From positions 1 to 19,593 of the forward strand of contig DAIUDK010000112.1 in NCBI GenBank assembly GCA_036845725.1: a stretch of 19,593 bases of DNA, in the 5' to 3' direction. Under the pieces are notes generated by a model. The model was not told the DNA's origin. It was given only the letters and a program-made list of their open reading frames with translations, and searched no databases. Below, one piece after another: positions 1 through 6,843 of the stretch. Within the stretch, counting starts at the first letter, position 1. Each line of letters opens with the position of its first letter. Position numbers and translations under genes: made by a program. This DNA is from DSWT01 sp036845725. GTDB taxonomy: Bacteria > Chloroflexota > Anaerolineae > B4-G1 > SLSP01.

Positions 1-642
1 GGCGAAGCGCGCGCTGAGCGTTTGCACCTTGCCCAGGTCCTCGCCCACCGTGGGCTGCAAGGTGACGCCGCCGGGCACGAGCACGCACGCGCCGTCGCGT
101 TGCGCGGCGAGCGCCATCATCATCGCCGGCATGGCCTTGTCGCACGTGGCGACGCCCAACACGCCGCGCCGCGTCGGCAGCGAGCGGATGAGTCGGCGCA
201 GCACAATCGCGGCGTCATTGCGATAGGCCAGGCTGTCCATCATCCCCGGCGTACCTTGCGTGCGTCCATCGCAGGGATCGGTCAGGTATCCGGCGAACGG
301 AATCGCGCCACGTGCGGTGAACGTCTCAGCGGCGGCGCGCATCAGCCTGTCAGTTTCCCAGTGTCCGGAGTGGAGACCCAGTGCCAGCGGGGTGCCATCC
401 TCCGCGCGCATCCCACCGGCGATGCCGAGGATGAGGTATTCTGGACGGCGCAGTTGGTCGGGCGGCCAACCCATTCCGGCGTCCATCGTCAGCCCGAAGA
501 GGTCGCCGCTGGTGACATTGCGCAGATAATCGGCGTCTAGCGGGAGCGCACCCTGTGGCCCTGGGGCGTGCGTCTGTGCGTCGTAAAAGCGGCTGTCTGC
601 CGCCTCGATAGAAACCGGTTTGGGAATGCATTTTGTGTTCAT
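1..642 (-). CDS. yjhG: D-xylonate dehydratase, YjhG/YagF family (IlvD/Edd superfamily), 5' part only
   Basis: The first 214 residues are present and the rest lies beyond the left edge. By homology to E. coli YjhG/YagF, it should dehydrate D-xylonate to 2-keto-3-deoxy-xylonate in the cytoplasm. Visible segments track that subfamily closely: SGDLFGLTMDAGMGW (45-59), DPCDGRTQGT (122-131), RNDAAIVLRRLIRSLP (141-156) and ATCDKAMPAMMMALAAQ (165-181). C124 and C167 sit where IlvD/Edd dehydratases bind an iron-sulfur cluster. The start ATG follows GGAGGA with a 4-nt gap, which fixes it. It lies 53 bp downstream of the hydrolase on the same strand, with no terminator between them, so the two are probably co-transcribed. 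The YjhG-like N-terminal region argues against plain IlvD or Edd. Only part of the gene is visible, so integrity is unknown. Confidence 0.88.
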   Translation of the reverse strand, partial: MNTKCIPKPVSIEAADSRFYDAQTHAPGPQGALPLDADYLRNVTSGDLFGLTMDAGMGWPPDQLRRPEYLILGIAGGMRAEDGTPLALGLHSGHWETDRLMRAAAETFTARGAIPFAGYLTDPCDGRTQGTPGMMDSLAYRNDAAIVLRRLIRSLPTRRGVLGVATCDKAMPAMMMALAAQRDGACVLVPGGVTLQPTVGEDLGKVQTLSARFA

Positions 643-695
643 AAGTCCTCCAATAGTCCCAACGGATTTTGACGGATCCAATGGAATTATGTCCA

Positions 696-1364
696 CTAGA
701 GTTCGCTCACTCCGTTGAGAAAATCTGCGACCGCGTGCAAGACCTGTTCGAGTGCCTTGAGCGAATGGAACACGTCGTTGTTGACGCTCATGCCGTGGTT
801 CGCGCCTTCGATAATGGCGAATCGGCGGGTAGCCGTCTCGCCGATGGCTGCCAGGAGACCGGGATCGTAGAACGAGTCGGCGGTGCCAATAACAACGAGC
901 GATGGGCCGGGAAAAGCGGCGATCTGTTCGCGCACGGCTGGATTCGTCAGTACCGGCGTCAGCCACAGCGCGGATGTGTGTACAGGGAGTGTTTGCGTGG
1001 TAAGGAGGTGTGCCATCGCCAGCGTGCCCAGGGATTTGCCGGCGAGGGTAAGGCGTGTGTACGGGCGCTGTGCGACGAGCGCGCGATAGGCCGCGTCGCT
1101 GTCCGCTGCCAGCCACTGGTGTTGCACGGTCTTGTCCAATCCGCGAAAGGCATCAATGTAGTTGTAGTTGACTTGCAGCACGTCGGCACCTTGTGCCAAC
1201 AGCAACTCGCCGATGTAGTACAGTAGCGGCATCTGTGCTGTGTAACCCAGACCTGGCAGGATGATGGCCGCATGTGACGTTTCATCCTGCTGTCGGATGA
1301 AGGTGTTGGGCACGGGTTTATGCTCGTATCCAGTGATGGTTAGGGCGTCCCAGGTGTACATCAT
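696..1364 (-). CDS. alpha/beta hydrolase, substrate unknown
   Basis: A soluble 222-residue protein with the alpha/beta-hydrolase signature. The nucleophile elbow AGKSLGT places Ser at residue 111. An acidic residue follows a beta strand in VVIGTADSFYD (Asp163), and a late EGANHGM gives the histidine at 190. The oxyanion-side motif IILPGLGYTAQ lies near 34-44. This is the full triad in the usual order, so an esterase, lipase or peptidase-like activity is expected, but the substrate cannot be read. The start is chosen at ATG 1364 because AGGAAGGAG sits just upstream. An upstream in-frame ATG at 1388 would put that ribosome site inside the gene, and the adjacent ATG at 1361 is equally possible. 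The gene has its own promoter (1403-1430) and probably leads a unit with the xylonate dehydratase gene. Confidence 0.85.
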   Translation of the reverse strand: MMYTWDALTITGYEHKPVPNTFIRQQDETSHAAIILPGLGYTAQMPLLYYIGELLLAQGADVLQVNYNYIDAFRGLDKTVQHQWLAADSDAAYRALVAQRPYTRLTLAGKSLGTLAMAHLLTTQTLPVHTSALWLTPVLTNPAVREQIAAFPGPSLVVIGTADSFYDPGLLAAIGETATRRFAIIEGANHGMSVNNDVFHSLKALEQVLHAVADFLNGVSEL

Positions 1365-1402
1365 TCTCACTCCTTCCTCAAACGTCATTGGCAGGTGAAT
1401 GA

Positions 1403-1430
1403 GTTATACCCACGATAGCGAATAGGTCAA
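1403..1430 (-). promoter_or_regulatory. sigma70-type promoter of the hydrolase gene
   Basis: On the minus strand TTGACC (1425-1430) and TATAAC (1403-1408) are separated by 16 bp. The element lies about 40 bp before the hydrolase start. A 7-bp inverted repeat, GGCAGGT at 1390-1396 and ACCTGCC at 1430-1436, brackets it. Confidence 0.6.
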
Positions 1431-1444
1431 CCTGCCGAGCTTTG

Positions 1445-1472
1445 TTGACTGTAACGCAGATAGGAATATTAT
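1445..1472 (+). promoter_or_regulatory. sigma70-type promoter of the MFS gene
   Basis: TTGACT (1445-1450) and TATTAT (1467-1472) have a 16-bp spacer. They lie about 50 bp before the MFS start codon and point toward it, back to back with the hydrolase promoter. Confidence 0.6.
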
Positions 1473-1523
1473 CGAAATCTATTGTGCTTGGCGCGCTTCA
1501 TTTATCTGGGGGGAGGTGCTCTT

Positions 1524-2762
1524 ATGGTACGTTCATCAACTTCGTTTTGGGATAGCGTTCGCCGACTGCCGCGCAACGTCTGGGCGGTGAGCCTGACCAG
1601 TTTTTTTATGGATATTTCCAGCGAGATGGTCATCAATTTGCTGCCGCTGTTTTTGTCGAACGTGTTGGGTGTCAAGACCAACATCATCGGGCTGATCGAG
1701 GGCATCGCCGAGGCGACCGCGAGTATCCTCAAGGTGTTTTCCGGCTGGCTTTCGGACAAACTACGCGCGCGGAAGTGGCTGGCGGTGGCTGGTTACGGGA
1801 TTTCGGCGCTTGCCAAGCCGTTCTTCTATATCGCCAACACGTGGGGGCTGGTGGCGGGCGTGCGCTGGGCGGATCGCGTTGGCAAGGGCGTGCGCACTGC
1901 GCCGCGCGACGCGCTCGTGGCCGACAGCATCGATGAATCGCAGCGCGGACTGGCCTTTGGTTTTCATCGCGCGGCGGATACGGCTGGGGCGGTTCTAGGC
2001 TTGATCATCGCCCTGTTGGTGGTGTGGTTCGCGCAGCAAAATTCCGGGGAGTTGACCCGTTCGACTTTCCAAGTGGTCGTGCTCATCAGTCTGATCCCGG
2101 CCGCACTGGCTGTAATTGCACTCGCCGTCGGCACACAGGAAGTGGCTGTGACCAAAGTGCGCGAGTTGCCGCGCATCTCATTCAAGGGATTGGGCAAGCC
2201 TTTCTTGCTCTTCATGGTGATTGTAAGTATCTTCGATCTCGGAAACTCGTCGGATGCCTTCTTGGTGCTGCGCGCGCAGGAGCGTGGACTGAGCATCATC
2301 GGCATTCTGGCGATGCTCGTCACGTTCAATGCGGTCTATACGTTGGTGAGCGCGCCGGCGGGCGCGTTCTCCGACAGGGTGGGGCGGCGTCGTGTCATCA
2401 TCGGCGGGTGGCTGGTCTACGCGGCGATTTATCTGGGATTCGCCGTTGCTGGGAATGGCTGGCACATATGGGTGTTGTATGCCATCTACGGCGTTTACTA
2501 CGGTCTGGCCTACGGCACGACGAAAGCGATGGTCGCCGACCTCGTGCCAGAGGCGTTACGCGGCACGGCTTACGGAACGTACAACGCTGTATTAGGCATC
2601 CTGGATTTCCCAGCGTCGCTCATTGCTGGAATCTTGTGGCAAGGTCTCGGGAGTTGGGGCGGTTTTGGGGCTTCGGCACCGTTCTTTTTCGGCGCGGCGC
2701 TGTCGCTGATCGCGGCGGTGTTGATGGCCGTGTGGAGACCGAAGAAACTGGCGTCGGCGTGA
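1524..2762 (+). CDS. MFS transporter (12 predicted helices), substrate unknown
   Basis: A 412-residue inner-membrane transporter of the major facilitator superfamily. Loop 2-3 carries a motif A variant (GWLSDKLRARK). The matching loop of the second half has GAFSDRVGRRRVI. The loop after helix 4 reads RWADRVGKGVRTAPRDAL, a strongly charged segment shared by a group of prokaryotic MFS proteins without an assigned substrate. Length and hydrophobic pattern fit 12 helices. The start at 1524 is chosen because GGGGGGAGG lies 8 nt upstream; an in-frame ATG at 1482 has no such site and falls at the predicted transcription start. The gene ends in a hairpin shared with the convergent GNAT gene. Export of a drug or metabolite is possible, but the substrate cannot be inferred. 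Confidence 0.88.
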   Translation: MVRSSTSFWDSVRRLPRNVWAVSLTSFFMDISSEMVINLLPLFLSNVLGVKTNIIGLIEGIAEATASILKVFSGWLSDKLRARKWLAVAGYGISALAKPFFYIANTWGLVAGVRWADRVGKGVRTAPRDALVADSIDESQRGLAFGFHRAADTAGAVLGLIIALLVVWFAQQNSGELTRSTFQVVVLISLIPAALAVIALAVGTQEVAVTKVRELPRISFKGLGKPFLLFMVIVSIFDLGNSSDAFLVLRAQERGLSIIGILAMLVTFNAVYTLVSAPAGAFSDRVGRRRVIIGGWLVYAAIYLGFAVAGNGWHIWVLYAIYGVYYGLAYGTTKAMVADLVPEALRGTAYGTYNAVLGILDFPASLIAGILWQGLGSWGGFGASAPFFFGAALSLIAAVLMAVWRPKKLASA

Positions 2763-2766
2763 TCAT

Positions 2767-2800
2767 GTGATGTGGCGGGAGACCATCCCCGCCACATCAC
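2767..2800. terminator. bidirectional hairpin between convergent MFS and GNAT genes
   Basis: GTGATGTGGCGGG (2767-2779) pairs perfectly with CCCGCCACATCAC (2788-2800) around an 8-nt loop. It begins 4 bp after the MFS stop and ends 1 bp before the GNAT stop, so it can serve both transcripts. There is no long U-tract, so termination efficiency is uncertain. Confidence 0.75.
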
Positions 2801-2801
2801 G

Positions 2802-3914
2802 TTACTGAATCCGGGCCAGCAAAGCTTCCCATTCCGGCATCGTATGCAGAGTCTCAAATTCCTTGCCGGTGATCAGAGGTTCGACATACGTCCAGCCTTT
2901 GTCGATCGCGTGGGAGAGATGTTCAAGGGCCTTCGCATGATCGCCGATTCCGGCTCGCGCGCGAGCCGCATCAAAATCGACGTAGCAGGGCAGGTCAGTG
3001 TTCAAGGCCAGACATTGTTCCAGCATCTCAACGGCGGCTTGATACCGGCCTGTCTGTAAATGAGCATATCCTGCCAGACTCAAATGCTCTACCTTATCAA
3101 ACGCAAAGTAGTAGAACGTATAGTCGGATTGGCGTTCAAGCCCCAGCTTTTCTGCGGTGCGGATGGAGCCGAGGTTGTCCTCGGCGCAGGTCCAACTGAT
3201 TTCAGCCAGGCCGTGTGATAGACCATATTCCAGTGCAGCACCGGTTGTAGCGACTGCCAAGCCGCGTCGTCGGTATGCGTCCACAGTGAATAGCCCCGCG
3301 TCTCCAATACCATCCACAACCGCATCGACCGTTGCCCAGGCAACGATGGCTGGGGCAGCCGGGTCTTCGTGGATTGCCACGAAACCGAAGTCTCGAAAGT
3401 CGGGGTGTGTGTTGTGACACCACCCTTCCCAGGTTTCCCGGATCTCATCGGGGACGCGCAGCTCCGAGCTGGAGAATACTGCCTCACTCATCTGTTGCAC
3501 TGTGAATCCGGCAGGGAGATGGGCGCGCCAGTCGAACGTCGCTGTGTGGCAGACGTAATGCCGCCGTGTCACAGGCGCCGGCGGGTACGGTGCACAGATT
3601 GTGTCGATGGCGTTTTTCCAGTCCTCCGAATCGCACGTCAATGACAAGAACGAAACCGTCGAAGGCACAACACTCCGCTCGAAGATGGCTTGGTTTAGTG
3701 CGTGGTTGAATGCGGTATTATCGGCTTTACCCGCCAGGAAACACCACGAGTCTTCACAGCTCACGAACGCTGTCTTCGGGTGCTTACGGTTGTCCACAAA
3801 CACCCGACCCGCACGTAGTCCTGCCAACACGGCAGTGCAAAATGGCTGAAAGCGTAGACCTGCAAACAGCGGGCGGACACTCTTGAACTGGTCTGACTGC
3901 ATTTCGTATAGCAT
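2802..3914 (-). CDS. GNAT-family N-acetyltransferase with C-terminal TPR-like tail
   Basis: A 370-residue soluble protein. The N-terminal ~130 residues resemble the non-catalytic half of two-part GNAT proteins. The catalytic GNAT core lies near 135-270: the strand GDAGLFTVDAYRRRGLA carries the acetyl-CoA loop (RRRGLA, 215-220), and the later DNLGSIRTAEKLGL (246-259) is the usual alpha4 element. The overall plan recalls the GNAT_acetyltran (ZmaR-like) group, which is a guess. Residues ~275-370 look like a short TPR repeat with the closing pattern AL..L..AI..GW......L....F..L...P.W..LL, often found at the ends of TPR proteins. GGAGG lies 4 nt before the ATG. A near-consensus promoter and a palindrome upstream suggest regulated single-gene expression. 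The acceptor substrate is unknown. Confidence 0.8.
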   Translation of the reverse strand: MLYEMQSDQFKSVRPLFAGLRFQPFCTAVLAGLRAGRVFVDNRKHPKTAFVSCEDSWCFLAGKADNTAFNHALNQAIFERSVVPSTVSFLSLTCDSEDWKNAIDTICAPYPPAPVTRRHYVCHTATFDWRAHLPAGFTVQQMSEAVFSSSELRVPDEIRETWEGWCHNTHPDFRDFGFVAIHEDPAAPAIVAWATVDAVVDGIGDAGLFTVDAYRRRGLAVATTGAALEYGLSHGLAEISWTCAEDNLGSIRTAEKLGLERQSDYTFYYFAFDKVEHLSLAGYAHLQTGRYQAAVEMLEQCLALNTDLPCYVDFDAARARAGIGDHAKALEHLSHAIDKGWTYVEPLITGKEFETLHTMPEWEALLARIQ

Positions 3915-3944
3915 ACGACCTCCATTTGATTTGATGAATGTCTA

Positions 3945-3961
3945 ATAAGATTATATCTTAT
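3945..3961. promoter_or_regulatory. palindromic operator-like site over the GNAT -10 box
   Basis: ATAAGAT-tat-ATCTTAT is a perfect 7-3-7 inverted repeat and completely covers the -10 hexamer at 3950-3955. This is the geometry of a repressor operator. No regulator gene is adjacent. Confidence 0.5.
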
Positions 3962-3978
3962 ATTTTGAAAATAGTCAA
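3950..3978 (-). promoter_or_regulatory. near-consensus sigma70-type promoter of the GNAT gene
   Basis: On the minus strand TTGACT (3973-3978) and TATAAT (3950-3955) are separated by exactly 17 bp, the best promoter match in the window. It lies about 36 bp before the ATG. The region 3915-4020 is strikingly AT-rich compared with the neighbouring genes. Confidence 0.8.
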
Positions 3979-4037
3979 TATGGAAACATAAAATCAATTC
4001 GATGATTCTGTGGATTTTCTGCTAGACTGATAAGCAA

Positions 4038-4062
4038 GACGCCCGATGAAGGATCGGGCGTC
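4038..4062 (-). terminator. hairpin terminator after the ComB-like gene
   Basis: GACGCCCGAT (4038-4047) and ATCGGGCGTC (4053-4062) form a perfect 10-bp stem with a 5-nt loop. It is 47 bp downstream of the ComB-like stop and is followed on the minus strand by a short U-containing stretch. Confidence 0.7.
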
Positions 4063-4109
4063 GAGTGGAGTTGTTTCGCGTTTTGGCAAGACGTGTGGAG
4101 GAGACGATG

Positions 4110-4808
4110 TTACGTGAGGTGCACCGGTCGTGAGACGAGGATGCCGTCTTCGCGCTGGACGAGGATGGCGAAATCACAGGCGTCGATGTGCAGGCCAATT
4201 TCACCGTCATTGGGATAGCCGTCGTGATGCTCCTTGAGATACCATGCGTAGGTGTTCCCCGTGCGCACCAGGGCTTTGATGGCCTCTTTGTCCGGCTGGC
4301 GGCCTTCGAGTCGATTGAGCAGGTAGTAGGCGCACAGTTCGTCTTCGTCGGTGCGCTGTTCCCAGGCCCCCATCGCCACGATGGAGACGACGTCGGGCGC
4401 GTCGCGTAGCACGGCCTGGACGGTGGCTTCGGCGGTCAGGAACGAGGCCGCGTAGAGCCGGTCAGCGCCAGGTGCGGCGGCGCACAGCCCGACGACGCCC
4501 GCGCTGGTGCGCTGGATGGGCGTCTTCCCGCGTACATCATGCAGGTAGAAATTGCGCGGTGAGTTGTCGAAGTCGAAGCCGGTTTCCTCGTAGGTCATCA
4601 TATCGCTGACCTCGCCCATCGTGAAGTCGCCGCGCCCTTCTGCCTTCCAGCGGAGCGCCTCGTCGTGATCGTCGGTGAGGAGGATCTTTGCCGCGCCCTG
4701 GGCGAAGGCCACGGCCTGGCAGGTGAAGGCGCGATACACGTCGATGACTAGCACGGTACCGGATGCGCGTCGTGCTCCCTCTAAACAACTGAGCCGTCGA
4801 ATTTCCAT
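4110..4808 (-). CDS. ComB-family 2-phosphosulfolactate phosphatase homologue
   Basis: A 232-residue soluble protein. ComB removes phosphate from 2-phosphosulfolactate in the archaeal coenzyme M route, but bacterial homologues without that pathway are common and of uncertain role. ComB landmarks are in order: VIDVYRAFT (21-29), MGEVSD (64-69), GFDFDNSP (77-84), TSAGVVGL (101-108), YAASFLTA (119-126) and TDEDELCA (153-160). The usual 'TTNGT' segment is TSAGV here, so the substrate may differ. The start follows the stop of the DUF6483-like gene by 9 bp with no clear ribosome site, which suggests translational coupling. A hairpin terminator follows. Family assignment is good; the exact reaction is unproven. 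Confidence 0.8.
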   Translation of the reverse strand: MEIRRLSCLEGARRASGTVLVIDVYRAFTCQAVAFAQGAAKILLTDDHDEALRWKAEGRGDFTMGEVSDMMTYEETGFDFDNSPRNFYLHDVRGKTPIQRTSAGVVGLCAAAPGADRLYAASFLTAEATVQAVLRDAPDVVSIVAMGAWEQRTDEDELCAYYLLNRLEGRQPDKEAIKALVRTGNTYAWYLKEHHDGYPNDGEIGLHIDACDFAILVQREDGILVSRPVHLT

Positions 4809-4817
4809 GGGTTTTCG

Positions 4818-5504
4818 TTAAGCCTCTTTTGTTCCAGGATAATTCCGCAAGTCTGTGATGCCCATCGCAATCTCATCACGCGCGAGGTTTCCAGCGATGA
4901 GTGTCTCGTCATCTAGCTGCTGCAGCCGTTCGTAGAACATATCCCCGATAGCGACGATGTCCGCTGTTGTTTTAGAATCGTCGGCGACGACGTCGAGCAT
5001 CTCGAAAAGCACATCCTCCGCTCGCGCATACGCCCCGATTTTCTCGAAGTAGAGCATGATTGCATGTTGTGCTTCGAGGGGGAGTATTTCCGAATCGATT
5101 TTGGCCAGCACATCCTCAACGGGCGGCGCGTAGTTCGGCAGACTGACGTGGTCATCGGTGAGGATCAATTCGAGTAAAAGGTGCAGCGCCTGGGTGTAAC
5201 AAGCGGAACTCTTCTCCGTTTGTTCTTGCATCGCATTGATGTCGCCAGCCTGATCCAACAACGCGGCGGCAAATAGCACTTTCTCGCGCCCCACCATCGC
5301 GGTCTCGGCGATGGTCAGGCGGCGGAAAAGCTCAGCCGGGGAGAGGCGTAGCAGTTTGTCGAGGTCCAGATCGAGCAGCGTGTTAAAGGCTTCTTCAATG
5401 GTCTCTTCGGCTGCGCGATACTCCTCGCGTTTTTTCAACCCCAGAACCATCGCGAGTACGCGCGCAAACTGGGACAATTGCTGTACGAGCCAGTCTGTTT
5501 GCAT
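4818..5504 (-). CDS. DUF6483-like protein of unknown function
   Basis: A 228-residue, acidic, all-helical-looking soluble protein without signal peptide or membrane segments. The N-terminus (DWLVQQLSQFARVLAMVLGLKK, residues 4-25, interrupted here for brevity) followed by an AEETIEEAFNTLLDLDLDKL-type segment resembles DUF6483 proteins of Bacillota and Chloroflexota, which start with a similar amphipathic helix and then helical repeats. No catalytic motif is visible. A purine-rich AGAGAGA lies just before the ATG. The gene precedes the ComB-like gene by 9 bp, so the two are co-expressed. The family call is from memory of the N-terminal pattern; a TPR-like helical scaffold is the alternative. 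Confidence 0.6.
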   Translation of the reverse strand: MQTDWLVQQLSQFARVLAMVLGLKKREEYRAAEETIEEAFNTLLDLDLDKLLRLSPAELFRRLTIAETAMVGREKVLFAAALLDQAGDINAMQEQTEKSSACYTQALHLLLELILTDDHVSLPNYAPPVEDVLAKIDSEILPLEAQHAIMLYFEKIGAYARAEDVLFEMLDVVADDSKTTADIVAIGDMFYERLQQLDDETLIAGNLARDEIAMGITDLRNYPGTKEA

Positions 5505-5522
5505 TTATCTCTCTTTCGACAA

Positions 5523-5549
5523 GATTGACAGGATTCACAGGATTGTTTA
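5523..5549. repeat. three tandem degenerate nonamers (GATTGACAG type)
   Basis: GATTGACAG, GATTCACAG and GATTGTTTA follow each other with a strict 9-nt period, and inverted copies (CCTGTCAATCCTGTC) follow at 5551-5565. Comparable 9- or 10-nt periodic tracts occur at 661-677 and 19456-19520. Confidence 0.6.
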
Positions 5550-5560
5550 CCCTGTCAATC
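5523..5560 (-). terminator. hairpin at the 3' end of the xyl transcription unit, built from nonamer repeats
   Basis: GATTGACAGG (5523-5532) and CCTGTCAATC (5551-5560) form a perfect 10-bp stem with an 18-nt loop. It lies 17 bp beyond the stop of the last minus-strand gene of the xyl unit. On that strand it is followed by TTGTCG rather than a U-run, so it may be an mRNA 3'-end stabiliser rather than a strong terminator. Confidence 0.5.
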
Positions 5561-5577
5561 CTGTCAGAAGTTCCAAT

Positions 5578-6213
5578 CTAAATCCACTTGAGGATGACGC
5601 CGAAGACGAGCGCGCACAGCAGATTAACGGCGAAGATACTGCCAACGGTGATGGCCTTGCTCTTGATGGTCTTCATATCGTGCACCCAGTACGAGACGAG
5701 GAAGAAGTGGAAATACCCGCCCAGGAAGATGGTCAGCGGCATACGGGCGCTCCACCACGGAAAATCCCACGTGAGCGCGCCGAGGGCGTTGAGAATCACT
5801 TCGACGAAGACGCAGAACGCGGCGTTGACGACGGCGAAGAAGAGGCGGTTGGGGATGCCGAGGATCTTCATCTTCTTGTCCTTTGGCAGCATTTTCCCAA
5901 AGGCAACGCCGGCAACGGCGAACATAAAGCAGATTTCGATGTTCAGCCCGATGAGAATGAGGTACGCGGTCTTGCCCGGCGCGCCCCAGACCGGCGCGTA
6001 GTTGTTGAAGTGGAAAACGAGGGCGTTCCAGATCTCGTTGAACCAGTCCATGCCCCAGAACGCCAACCCGGCGAAGACCAAGTCCCAGTTGCGCCGCTCC
6101 ACTTCAACGGCGTAGACGTACACCACGAAGGCGAAAAGGGTGATCAGATACCACTGGAAAAGACTCCCGTCACGTAAAATGGCTAAAGCTGCGGCTGCGG
6201 ATTCGGTTGGCAT
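5578..6213 (-). CDS. six-helix integral membrane protein, function unknown
   Basis: A 211-residue membrane protein with about six hydrophobic segments (near residues 17-37, 44-64, 82-108, 118-145, 157-176 and 184-208). The loops are short and carry conserved-looking aromatic and charged residues (FWGMDWFNEIWN around 52-63; LTWDFPWW around 146-153). No transporter, protease or enzyme motif is recognised. AGGAGGAG sits 4 nt before the ATG and overlaps the stop codon of the histidine phosphatase gene 9 bp upstream, so the two are translated from one mRNA. It is the last gene of the unit that starts with xylF. The acidic and aromatic residues inside helix 2 could be functional, but nothing more can be said. 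Confidence 0.75.
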   Translation of the reverse strand: MPTESAAAALAILRDGSLFQWYLITLFAFVVYVYAVEVERRNWDLVFAGLAFWGMDWFNEIWNALVFHFNNYAPVWGAPGKTAYLILIGLNIEICFMFAVAGVAFGKMLPKDKKMKILGIPNRLFFAVVNAAFCVFVEVILNALGALTWDFPWWSARMPLTIFLGGYFHFFLVSYWVHDMKTIKSKAITVGSIFAVNLLCALVFGVILKWI

Positions 6214-6222
6214 AAGCTCCTC

Positions 6223-6837
6223 CTAGATGCGATTGGCGAATTTCAGATGAAACGTAAGATCGTCCTGTTCGATCAAATAGGTCAACCCGGTGTTGCTGTG
6301 CTGGATGTGCCCGTCCGGCTCGAGACCGAGGAATAGTTCTACTAACCGACCTCCGGCAAATTCGTGTCCGACCACCAGAACGGTGTCCGGGCGCCCGCTG
6401 TGCCAGCGCAAGAGGCTTCTGTAGACGTCGTGCACGCGTGCGCGACCTTCCTGGTACGTCTCGTCGGTAGGCGGCAAATCCTGGTGCCCGTCCAGGAGGT
6501 CGAAGTGGGTGCTTGCGCCTGGCGGCATCACGTATTTCGTTGGTGGCGCAGTGCGCAGTGGCGCAGGTGTTGTGTGATTGCGGTGCCAGCACGCCTCCTG
6601 CAGGGCAGGCCAAAGTTTGGCGCGTATGCTGTGGTTCTGGAGATAGGGAACAATTGTCTGCATCGCGCGGGTGGCGGTGCTGACGTAGATACAATCGAAG
6701 TGGATGTCTGCGAGCCGCTCGATGAGTTGCTCTGCTTGTTGCCAGCCGTTGGATGAAAGCTGATCGTGGGCCGGGGTGCTGTAGTCGTCGGTCATATTCC
6801 CCATCGATTGCCCGTGTCGGACGAAGTAGAAGTGCAT
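6223..6837 (-). CDS. histidine phosphatase superfamily protein (phosphoglycerate mutase-like)
   Basis: A 204-residue cytoplasmic protein of the branch-1 histidine phosphatases. The catalytic RHG motif is at the N-terminus (R7, H8, G9, followed by QS). The second active-site arginine is in STATRAMQT (R57), the likely acid is E81, and the second histidine is H158 in VVGHEF. All residues for a phosphohistidine intermediate are present, so it should be an active phosphatase or mutase. The substrate is unknown; this superfamily ranges from sugar phosphates to small metabolites and proteins. It starts 6 bp after the tandem stop codons of the 406-aa gene and ends 9 bp before the membrane protein gene, forming a tight three-gene set. 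Confidence 0.88.
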   Translation of the reverse strand: MHFYFVRHGQSMGNMTDDYSTPAHDQLSSNGWQQAEQLIERLADIHFDCIYVSTATRAMQTIVPYLQNHSIRAKLWPALQEACWHRNHTTPAPLRTAPPTKYVMPPGASTHFDLLDGHQDLPPTDETYQEGRARVHDVYRSLLRWHSGRPDTVLVVGHEFAGGRLVELFLGLEPDGHIQHSNTGLTYLIEQDDLTFHLKFANRI

Positions 6838-6843
6838 TGGTTA

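Noticed and set aside
2024..2770. A 248-codon plus-strand frame inside the MFS gene
   Set aside because: It is a shifted frame of an intact transporter. I checked for a frameshifted second gene, but the MFS frame continues through all expected helices.
5311..6177. A 288-codon open frame on the plus strand
   Set aside because: It runs antisense across two minus-strand genes and through their intergenic hairpin. The translation is charged and low in complexity, with no domain.
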